From NCBI GenBank assembly GCA_027335965.1, contig DAHWGZ010000094.1, positions 1 to 6,589 on the forward strand: DNA of 6,589 nucleotides, given 5' to 3'. The translations under genes and the position numbers were made by a program. This document shows positions 1-6,589 of the stretch, in pieces. The notes beneath the pieces are model-generated. The model made no database searches. It saw nothing but the letters and a program-made list of their open reading frames with translations, and had not been told where the DNA came from. Each line of letters starts with the position of its first letter. Within the stretch, counting starts at the first letter, position 1. Origin of the DNA: Acidiferrobacter sp. (lineage in GTDB: Bacteria > Pseudomonadota > Gammaproteobacteria > Acidiferrobacterales > Acidiferrobacteraceae).

Positions 1-1
1 G

Positions 2-583
2 ACCGCCTTGCAGATGGATATCAAGATCGAGGGCATCAACCGCGAGATCATGGATACCGCCCTGAAGCAGGCGCGCGACGGCCGGCTGCATATCCTTGGC
101 ATCATGAACGGAGCGATAGGCGAGGCGCGCCAGGAGATGTCCGAATATGCGCCGCGCATCATCACCTTCAAGATCAATCCGGAAAAGATCCGCGATGTCA
201 TCGGCAAGGGCGGCGCGACGATCCGTGCCTTGTGCGAGGAGACGGGCGCCACCATCGATATCGATGACGACGGGGTCGTGAAGATCGCGTCCGTGGACAA
301 CGCCGCGGGCCAGGAGGCGCGTCACCGCATCGAGCAGATCACGGCCGAGGTGCAGGTCGGCATGGTGTACGAAGGGCGGGTGGCGAAGCTCATGGATTTC
401 GGGGCGTTCGTGACCATCCTCCCGGGCAAGGATGGGCTCGTGCACATCTCACAGATATCCCATGAGCGTGTCGAGAACGTGAGCGAGAAGCTCGCCGAGG
501 GCCAGACCGTGCGCGTCAAGGTCCTGGAGGTCGACAAGCAGGGCCGCATCCGCCTGAGCATGAAGGCGGTGGAGGGCGACTAG
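2..583 (+). CDS. pnp: Polynucleotide phosphorylase, C-terminal part (5' end outside window)
   Basis: PNPase is the 3'-to-5' phosphorolytic exoribonuclease of RNA turnover. Only about the last 193 codons are present; the frame is open to the left edge, so the TTG and ATG near the edge are internal. The first visible residues, [12 protein letters not shown], belong to the end of the second RNase PH-like core domain. A KH domain follows at about visible residues 52-112, with the GKGG loop at about 68-71 in the context [19 protein letters not shown]. An S1 RNA-binding domain occupies about 119-189, with DFGAFV and GLVHISQIS. The protein ends only a few residues after the S1 domain ([10 protein letters not shown]). 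The E. coli enzyme carries roughly 20 further Ala/Glu/Pro-rich residues there, so the tail is short. The catalytic core is outside the window. A hairpin starting 32 bp after the stop may end the transcript. Family assignment is near certain. Confidence 0.97.
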   Translation, partial: TALQMDIKIEGINREIMDTALKQARDGRLHILGIMNGAIGEARQEMSEYAPRIITFKINPEKIRDVIGKGGATIRALCEETGATIDIDDDGVVKIASVDNAAGQEARHRIEQITAEVQVGMVYEGRVAKLMDFGAFVTILPGKDGLVHISQISHERVENVSEKLAEGQTVRVKVLEVDKQGRIRLSMKAVEGD

Positions 584-614
584 CGGGCGGCTCGACGCGG
601 CTGCGCAATAGGGG

Positions 615-653
615 AGGGGGCGGCGGATCACTCTGCGCGCCCCCTGTCATTTT
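615..653 (+). terminator. Probable rho-independent terminator after pnp
   Basis: AGGGGGCG at 615-622 pairs perfectly with CGCCCCCT at 638-645, giving an 8-bp GC-rich stem with a 15-nt loop. The loop can add two more pairs with one bulged G. GTCATTTT (646-653) follows, so a short T run comes after a GC stem, as in intrinsic terminators. The T run is short and offset by four bases, so termination may be partial. The position between pnp and a separately translated methyltransferase fits the role. Confidence 0.5.
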
Positions 654-654
654 G

Positions 655-673
655 GGGCCGGAATTTCCGGTCC
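655..673. promoter_or_regulatory. Dyad in the methyltransferase leader (hairpin or operator candidate)
   Basis: GGGCCGGAATTTCCGGTCC is a near-perfect 19-bp inverted repeat centred on base 664. Eight pairs form, one of them a G-T wobble, around a 3-nt centre. It lies 18 bp upstream of the methyltransferase SD site and just after the pnp terminator candidate. It could be a protein-binding operator or an mRNA hairpin. No matching promoter is clear, and no known regulator site is recognised. Confidence 0.3.
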
Positions 674-690
674 GCGATGGAAAATGTCCC

Positions 691-698
691 GAGGAGGG
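691..698 (+). promoter_or_regulatory. Shine-Dalgarno site fixing the methyltransferase start
   Basis: GAGGAGGG ends four bases before the ATG at 703; the GGAGG core is five bases from it. This is one of the strongest SD sites in the window. It selects ATG 703 over the upstream in-frame codon at 652. Confidence 0.85.
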
Positions 699-702
699 AA
701 TT

Positions 703-1731
703 ATGGAAGGCGCTCCTGCGTCCCTGAGTTTGCGCGAGACAATCATGAAAGACATGCAGGGCGCGGTGCGCCTTGCGATCGCCTATGTGGGCTTGAGCGG
801 CGGGCTTTTGCAGGCCATGGCGGGGCTCGGTCGGGCCGATGCCGCGGCGGCGGCGAAGGCCGCGAGCGCGGACCAGGGCTATGTCGTGCGCTGGTGCGAT
901 GCCGCCTACGCATTCGGGCTTCTGGATGAAGAACCGGGAGGGTTCGTGCTTACCGAACTCGGGCGGGCGTTCCTGCCCGAGACGCCGGGGACGCTCATGC
1001 CCTTTGCCGTTCAGGAGGTGCTGACCGCGCACATCGCCGAGCGCGCCGCGGGCCTCCTGAAGACCGGGGAGCGCCCCGGGGAGTCGGTGCTCGCCGAGCG
1101 GGCGACCATCCTCCCGTGGTTTGGGCCCATGCTCGAGGCCCAGTTCGGGCCGGTCTTCGAGAAGACCATCATGCCCGCCGTTCCGGTCTATGAGCGGGCG
1201 GCGGGACGCGGCGGATTCGTCATAGACCTCGGCTGCGGCAACGGCTGGTATCTCATGCGCCTGGCGCGCGCCTATCCGGGCCTGCGGTGTCTTGGCATCG
1301 ACGGCTTCGATGAGAACATCCGCCAGGGGCAGGCGCGCGCCGAGGCCGCGGGCGTCGCCGACCGCGTGCGTTTCGCCAAGGGCGACATTTATGGCTTTGA
1401 GAGTCCGGAGCCGGCCGACATCATCGCCCTCAATCGTGCCCTGCATCATGTGTGGGACGAAAAGGATACGGTGTTCCGGATATTGCACGATCATTTGAAG
1501 CCGGGAGGCGCGGCGGTCATATGGGAGCCGCATTGGCCCGTGGACCGGGCGGCCTTGCGGGAACCGGGGCGGCGCATGGTGGCCTTCCAGAACCTGACGG
1601 AGCATGTCCAGGGCAATCACTTCCTGAGGCCCTCCGAGATCGCGGAGGCCTTCCGCGCCGCGGGTCTCGTGCCCGAGGTCCATGATTTCATGGAGGGGCG
1701 CGAGGCGGTGGTGGTCGGCACACGGCCTTAA
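703..1731 (+). CDS. Class I SAM-dependent methyltransferase with N-terminal winged-helix domain
   Basis: The 342-residue protein has two parts. Residues about 20-100 look like the winged-helix dimerisation domain found in small-molecule methyltransferases (…GLLDEEPGGFVLTELGRAFLPE). Residues about 165-285 form a Rossmann-type methyltransferase domain. SAM motif I is VIDLGCGNG (173-181), followed by GID (198-200) as the acidic end of strand 2, GDIYGF (227-232), and ALHHVWDE plus LKPGG (265-269). The C-terminal residues RPSEIAEAFRAAGL (309-322) resemble the usual last helix of this fold. Overall it resembles O-methyltransferase or Rv2258c-like enzymes, but the substrate cannot be read from the sequence. 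The start at 703 is chosen for its SD site; an upstream in-frame start at 652 would lie in the terminator region. The gene stands between two apparent hairpin regions and is probably transcribed alone. The fold is confident; the function is open. Confidence 0.9.
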   Translation: MEGAPASLSLRETIMKDMQGAVRLAIAYVGLSGGLLQAMAGLGRADAAAAAKAASADQGYVVRWCDAAYAFGLLDEEPGGFVLTELGRAFLPETPGTLMPFAVQEVLTAHIAERAAGLLKTGERPGESVLAERATILPWFGPMLEAQFGPVFEKTIMPAVPVYERAAGRGGFVIDLGCGNGWYLMRLARAYPGLRCLGIDGFDENIRQGQARAEAAGVADRVRFAKGDIYGFESPEPADIIALNRALHHVWDEKDTVFRILHDHLKPGGAAVIWEPHWPVDRAALREPGRRMVAFQNLTEHVQGNHFLRPSEIAEAFRAAGLVPEVHDFMEGREAVVVGTRP

Positions 1732-1794
1732 AGGACCGCGAGCGCCGGAGGGTGGGGCGCCCGTAAGATTCAGTCGGGATAGGGCGACTAATTC

Positions 1795-1818
1795 CGCGGG
1801 TGCGGGAATGCGCCCGCG
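1795..1818 (+). other. GC-rich stem-loop between methyltransferase and dsrE-like gene
   Basis: CGCGGGTGC (1795-1803) pairs with GCGCCCGCG (1810-1818) around a 6-nt loop, giving nine pairs including one G-U. No T run follows on the plus strand, so it is not a standard intrinsic terminator. It could stabilise the methyltransferase mRNA 3' end or belong to the leader of the next gene. Confidence 0.4.
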
Positions 1819-1827
1819 ACAATACGA

Positions 1828-1858
1828 GGGGGGTCGAGCAGGATCGCCTGAACCCCTC
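1828..1858 (+). other. Second leader stem-loop upstream of dsrE-like gene
   Basis: Bases 1828-1834 (GGGGGGT) pair with 1852-1858 (ACCCCTC), seven pairs with one G-U. The enclosed loop can fold again through CAGG (1839-1842) and CCTG (1847-1850) around ATCG. It follows the previous hairpin by nine bases and ends 34 bp before the dsrE-like start codon. No U tract and no known riboswitch consensus are seen. Confidence 0.35.
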
Positions 1859-1892
1859 CGGGATGGCTCACCACCACGCTCAAAGAGGTCCT

Positions 1893-1928
1893 ATGACAGT
1901 CCTACGAAAAATGGCAGTGCTACGCAAA
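1893..1928 (+). repeat. Tandem 18-bp imperfect repeat at the dsrE-like start
   Basis: Bases 1893-1910 and 1911-1928 match at 15 of 18 positions. They encode MTVLRK and MAVLRK, so the start codon and basic n-region of the signal peptide are duplicated in frame. All three differences fall singly in separate codons; two are synonymous changes and one gives Thr versus Ala. A local duplication is the simplest explanation. Confidence 0.7.
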
Positions 1929-2399
1929 TTCCTGTTCGTGATCCTGGCCTCCGGGGTCCTGGCCGCGCCGGCCCTGGCCGAGAACTGGACGCTGTTCGAT
2001 CACTACAATTTCAACAAGCCCCAGTTCATCCACTCGCACCCCTTCGCCAAGGAGCACCTCGTCGTGCAGGTCGACCAGGGCAACCCGCACCGCTGGGGTC
2101 TCGCGCTCTCGAATGTCGCCAATGTCTTGAATTACTTTGGTTCCGACAAGATCCAGATCGTGGTGGTGGCCTACGGGCCGGGGCTCAAGATGCTGTTTGC
2201 CCATAGCCCGCTCAGGCTGCGCGTGCAGAGCCTGAATGCCCAGGGCGTGGAGTTCGACGCCTGCCATATGACGATGCTCGGCATCAAGGCCAAGACCGGA
2301 CACCTGCCGAAGCTCTTGCCGCAGGCCGTGGTCGTGCCGGGCGGCGTGATCCGCGTCATGCAGCTCGAGCAGCACGGCTTCGATCTGCTGAAGCCCTAG
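1893..2399 (+). CDS. Exported DsrE/DsrF-like family protein
   Basis: The 168-residue protein begins with a classic Sec signal peptide: a basic start (RK at residues 5-6 and 11-12), a hydrophobic stretch at about 13-25 and APALA before Glu30, so cleavage is likely after residue 29. The mature part matches the DsrE/DsrF-like fold (COG1416-type). It has LVVQVDQGNPHRWGLALSNVAN (about 56-77), a VVVAYGPGLKML strand and loop (90-101), GVEFDACHMTM with Cys124, and a C-terminal LLPQAVVVPGGVIRVMQLEQHGF (141-163). Cys124 sits where related proteins carry the conserved Cys of VEFxxCxNT-type motifs. Some DsrE relatives act in sulfur transfer, but the role of exported single-gene members is not established. 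ATG 1893 is preferred because AAAGAGG ends four bases upstream; a second in-frame ATG at 1911 has no SD site. The gene converges on the yheT-like gene with 3 bp between stops. Confidence 0.88.
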   Translation: MTVLRKMAVLRKFLFVILASGVLAAPALAENWTLFDHYNFNKPQFIHSHPFAKEHLVVQVDQGNPHRWGLALSNVANVLNYFGSDKIQIVVVAYGPGLKMLFAHSPLRLRVQSLNAQGVEFDACHMTMLGIKAKTGHLPKLLPQAVVVPGGVIRVMQLEQHGFDLLKP

Positions 2400-2402
2400 G
2401 CG

Positions 2403-3391
2403 TTAAGGGGATGCAAGGGCTCGTGGGCGGCTGTCCACGGGCCCTTGGTCCATATAGGGCCGGAGAAAGGCCCTCAAGCGCTCATCCAGCCAAAAGCGCG
2501 GCGCCCACGGGGTGCCGCCGGCAATAAAGCCCACATGTCCCCCCTGCGGGTAGGCCTCGAGCCGCACGGCCGCCCCGAGTTCGTCCGCGCGAGGCATGCT
2601 GCCGGGCATCAGGAAGGGGTCGTCTTCGGCCTGCACGAGCAGCGTCGGGACGGTGATGTGGCGCAGATAGGGACGGCAGCTCGCGCGCCTATAGTAGTCG
2701 TCGGCGTCGCGAAAGCCGTGCAGAGGGGCGGTGACCGCGCCGTCGAAGGCCCGGAAATCCCGCAGCCCCTTCAGAAACCGTACATCCCCGCCCCGCTCGC
2801 GGGCCTTGCGCGTCAACGAGCGCTTGAGCCAGCGGAGCAGCACCCATTGGTAGAGGCGTGATGGCCCGATGTCGAGGCGTCGCGCGGCGCTCGCGAGCTC
2901 GAAGGGCACCGAGACGGCGGCCGCGGCCTTGAGCGGCGCCTCGCGCCCGCGCTCACCCAGCCATTTCAACAGCACCGAGCCCCCCAGCGAATAGCCGACC
3001 GCGCACACGCCTTCGGGGTGGCGGCGCGTCAAGAGGTCGACGATCGCCTGGAGGTCTCCGGTCTCGCCGGCGTGATAGCCTCGCGGGAGGCGATTGGGCT
3101 CCCCGCTGCATCCCCGAAAGTGCATGACGACGGCATGCCAGCCGGCCACCCGGCACTGGCGCAAGAGGCGCGTGACATAGGGGGAGCGCGACGAGCCCTC
3201 GAGTCCGTGGAGTATGAGCACCGCGGGTCCCGTGCGCGGTCCCGGCGTGAGCCAGTCCAGGTCCAGGAAGTCGCCGTCGGCCAGCGTCACGCGCTCGCGC
3301 GCCAAGACCTCGCCGCGCGCGCGGTCGCGCAGCGCCCCAAGCAGGGTCTGCGTGTGGGGATTGCGGGCCCAGACCGGCGCCCTGAAGGGCG

Positions 3392-3395
<4 letters not shown>
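2403..3395 (-). CDS. yheT: YheT-family alpha/beta hydrolase (predicted esterase)
   Basis: The 330-residue protein follows E. coli YheT (UPF0017/ABHD1-type hydrolases) through nearly all its signature blocks: RNPHTQTLL (11-19), [11 protein letters not shown] (38-48), [12 protein letters not shown] (62-73), [24 protein letters not shown] (89-112), GYSLGG (134-139), [11 protein letters not shown] (255-265) and GGHVGF (285-290). The likely triad is Ser136 in the nucleophile elbow, Asp258 or Asp259, and His287. It is probably a cytosolic carboxylesterase-type enzyme; its natural substrate is not known for the family. The ATG overlaps the acs stop as ATGA, and only a weak AGGGG lies 11 bases upstream, so translation is probably coupled to acs. 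The last residues after about 315 overlap a stem-loop. It is the last gene of the dedA-acs unit. Confidence 0.93.
2414..2447 (+). terminator. Strong stem-loop at the convergent gene junction
   Basis: Bases 2414-2426 (CAAGGGCTCGTGG) pair with 2435-2447 (CCACGGGCCCTTG) around an 8-nt loop: 13 pairs, with one mismatch that is a U-G wobble in plus-strand RNA and an A-C mismatch in minus-strand RNA. It starts 15 bp after the dsrE-like stop and lies inside the last codons of the yheT-like gene. No T run follows in either direction, so a strict rho-independent terminator is not shown. A 3'-end-stabilising or termination role for the plus-strand transcript is the likeliest reading. Confidence 0.5.
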
Positions 3396-5368
<1,973 letters not shown>

Positions 5369-5373
5369 GGTGT

Positions 5374-5380
5374 ACCTCCC
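5374..5380 (-). promoter_or_regulatory. Shine-Dalgarno site fixing the acs TTG start
   Basis: Read on the minus strand this is GGGAGGT, followed by the 5-nt spacer ACACC and TTG. It lies in the short gap after the dedA stop. No ATG or GTG in frame nearby has a comparable site; the next in-frame ATG, codon 31, would remove conserved N-terminal sequence. Confidence 0.8.
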
Positions 5381-5384
5381 GATC

Positions 5385-6056
5385 TCAGCTCCGTTCGTTG
5401 GATTCCGCCCCCGGCGCGTCGTGGTCGCCGGTGGCGGGGGGCTTTTGGTCGGCGCGGCGATGGCGGCGGATGGCCACGGCCAGGAACACCACGAGGCCGC
5501 CGGCCACGGCATCGTCCACCCCGTGCATGTAGGGCGCGAGCGCCTGCCAATGCTGGCCGAGGTGCAGGCCGACCCATGCCAAAACCGCGCACCAGATGAA
5601 CGAGCCGGCCGCCGAGTAGGCGATGAATGGCGCAAGCGGCATGCGCGCCACGCCCGCCGGGAGCGATATGAAGGTGCGCAGGATGGGTAGCAGGCGACCG
5701 ACGAACACCGCCGCCTGACCGTAGCGCGCGAACCAGGCGTGGGCGCGGTCGAGGTCGTGGGGGGAGATCAGGATCTTGCGTCCGTGGCGGCGCAGAAACG
5801 GCAGGCCGCCATAGGCGCCGAGGGCGTAGGCGACGAGGGAGCCCGCGACATTGCCGATGGTGCCGGCCGCCACGACCCCGAAAAGCCCCAGGGCCTTGGT
5901 CGACGCCAGGTAGCCCGAGAAGGTCATGATGACCTCCGAGGGGATGGGGATGCAGGCGCTCTCCAGCGTCATGAGCGCCGCTATGCCGGCGTAGCCGGTC
6001 TGGCGGATCATGAGCAGCATGGCGCCGGCCAGGGCATGGATGAAGGCGTGTATCAC
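5385..6056 (-). CDS. DedA-family (SNARE-associated/VTT domain) membrane protein
   Basis: DedA proteins are inner-membrane transporters; members of the family have been shown to recycle undecaprenyl phosphate, and others affect proton-motive force and drug tolerance. This 223-residue protein has the family length. It carries the first signature [10 protein letters not shown] (32-41) with Glu32 and Glu41, then [20 protein letters not shown] (65-84). The second signature is [23 protein letters not shown] (118-140), with Gly120-Arg121, Pro124, Arg127 and Gly135. Hydrophobic segments lie at about 22-50, 55-82, 114-137, 142-168 and 182-197. The C-terminal 25 residues are a charged, Pro-rich tail. 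GTG is the start, supported by GAGGAG six bases upstream. The substrate in this organism is not shown. It heads the dedA-acs-yheT run. Confidence 0.93.
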   Translation of the reverse strand: MIHAFIHALAGAMLLMIRQTGYAGIAALMTLESACIPIPSEVIMTFSGYLASTKALGLFGVVAAGTIGNVAGSLVAYALGAYGGLPFLRRHGRKILISPHDLDRAHAWFARYGQAAVFVGRLLPILRTFISLPAGVARMPLAPFIAYSAAGSFIWCAVLAWVGLHLGQHWQALAPYMHGVDDAVAGGLVVFLAVAIRRHRRADQKPPATGDHDAPGAESNERS

Positions 6057-6062
6057 AGCCGG

Positions 6063-6068
6063 CTCCTC
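6063..6068 (-). promoter_or_regulatory. Shine-Dalgarno site fixing the dedA GTG start
   Basis: Read on the minus strand this is GAGGAG with a 6-nt spacer to GTG at 6056-6054. It decides the non-ATG start. Confidence 0.75.
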
Positions 6069-6081
6069 GGTGCTCTCACGG

Positions 6082-6109
6082 CCGGGCCGGCGATGGCCGG
6101 CCGGCCCGG
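6082..6109 (-). other. GC hairpin between dksA and dedA (possible terminator or attenuator)
   Basis: CCGGGCCGG (6082-6090) and CCGGCCCGG (6101-6109) are perfect inverted repeats of 9 bp, with one more pair closing an 8-nt loop. It lies about 65 bp after the dksA stop and 13 bp before the dedA SD site on the minus strand. No T run follows. A smaller stem, CGGGC/GCCCG at 6141-6153, lies nearer to dksA. Together they probably separate or attenuate dedA transcription from dksA, but this is inference. No convincing promoter boxes are seen in the gap. Confidence 0.4.
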
Positions 6110-6173
6110 GGTCCGTTCCTTCCGGATGACGTCGGCGTTACGGGCATCGCCCGCCTGCCGGCCGCCCGGACCC

Positions 6174-6589
6174 TCAAGCCATCTGTTTTTCGCGGATCTC
6201 GTCTAAGGTCTTGCAGTCTATGCACAAGGTGGCGGTCGGCCGCGCCTCGAGTCTCTGCACGCCGATCTCCACCCCGCAGTTCTCGCAATATCCATAATCG
6301 TCGGCATCGATGCGGCTCACGGCCTCATCGATCTTCTTGATCAATTTGCGCTCGCGCTCGCGATTGCGCAGCTCGAGCGACATGTCCGTTTCCTGGCTCG
6401 CGCGGTCATTCGGGTCCGGATGGTTGGCGGTCTCGTCTTGCATGGCGTGCATGGTGCGCGAGACTTCCTGTATGAGTTCCGCCTTCCAGGCGAGCAGAAC
6501 CTTGCGGAAGTGTTCGCGCTGGCGGGTATTCATGTATTCTTCGCCCTCGGCGACGGAATAAGGCTTGATGCCATGCAGCAGAGTCTGAA
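6174..6589 (-). CDS. dksA: RNA polymerase-binding transcription factor DksA (5' end outside window)
   Basis: DksA binds the RNA polymerase secondary channel and, with ppGpp, adjusts rRNA and amino-acid promoters. The frame runs open to the right edge. The 18 codons before the ATG at 6533 read QTLLHGIKPYSVAEGEEY, matching the E. coli DksA N-terminus (GVEPYQEKPGEEYM), so that ATG is internal and about a dozen residues are missing. Numbered from that ATG, the coiled-coil tip HPDPNDRAS (38-46) keeps Asp40, Asp43 and Ala45, equivalent to E. coli Asp71, Asp74 and Ala76. SLELRNRERERKLIKKI (52-68) is the second coil arm. A four-Cys zinc finger (Cys83, 86, 104, 107) contains GYCENCGVEIG and LEARPTATLCIDCKT. 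The C-terminus IREKQMA is nearly identical to E. coli. This looks like the functional, zinc-bearing type of DksA. Confidence 0.96.
   Translation of the reverse strand, partial: QTLLHGIKPYSVAEGEEYMNTRQREHFRKVLLAWKAELIQEVSRTMHAMQDETANHPDPNDRASQETDMSLELRNRERERKLIKKIDEAVSRIDADDYGYCENCGVEIGVQRLEARPTATLCIDCKTLDEIREKQMA

Noticed and set aside
628..1683. A 351-codon open frame on the minus strand opposite the methyltransferase
   Set aside because: It mirrors a well-supported gene with clear SAM motifs and an SD site. Long antisense frames are expected at this GC content, and its translation shows no recognisable domain.
1742..1760. Hairpin GCGCC/GGCGC just after the methyltransferase stop as a terminator
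   Set aside because: It has only five pairs, a 9-nt loop and no T run, which is too weak to call.
1800..1892. GTG at 1800 as the dsrE-like start
   Set aside because: It would bury the signal peptide behind 31 residues encoded by hairpin sequence. The ATG at 1893 has an SD site and a normal signal peptide.
5369..5635. An 89-codon N-terminal extension of acs
   Set aside because: It overlaps the dedA coding sequence, has no family similarity, and a strong SD site plus TTG gives a normal-length Acs.
6531..6533. ATG at 6533 as the dksA start
   Set aside because: The upstream in-frame codons encode sequence matching the DksA N-terminus, so this ATG is internal and the true start lies beyond the window.

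Overview
The window is a stretch of GC-rich proteobacterial chromosome carrying ordinary core and accessory metabolic genes. The PNPase, DksA, YheT and acetyl-CoA synthetase proteins all look gammaproteobacterial. For example, DksA keeps the REKQMA C-terminus and the YheT-like protein matches E. coli YheT motif for motif. An exported DsrE-like protein would fit a sulfur-oxidising gammaproteobacterium, but that is inference and no genus can be fixed from this sequence.

Layout. The left third reads on the plus strand: the 3' end of pnp (PNPase KH and S1 domains), a terminator-like hairpin, a winged-helix/Rossmann SAM-dependent methyltransferase with a strong Shine-Dalgarno (SD) site, a structured 161-bp leader, and a small exported DsrE-family protein. 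The right two thirds read on the minus strand. In transcription order from the right edge these are dksA (5' end cut by the window edge), a 117-bp gap with a large GC hairpin, a DedA-family membrane protein (GTG start), acetyl-CoA synthetase acs (TTG start), and a YheT-type alpha/beta hydrolase. The two blocks converge with only 3 bp between stop codons, and a 13-bp stem-loop lies at the junction inside the end of the yheT-like gene.

How the genes relate. dedA, acs and the yheT-like gene are packed tightly enough to be one transcription unit (16-bp gap, then a 4-bp ATGA overlap). Acs activates acetate to acetyl-CoA. An esterase of the YheT type could in principle release short acids, but no substrate is shown by the sequence. 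pnp and dksA act in RNA turnover and transcriptional control and are separate from this unit. The methyltransferase and DsrE-like genes have no recognisable pathway partner in view.

No gene-free stretch exceeds 300 bp. I see no tRNA, rRNA, CRISPR array, insertion sequence or phage feature, and no evidence for a novel multi-gene system. The points of interest are mainly start-site corrections, RNA structures and gene arrangement.
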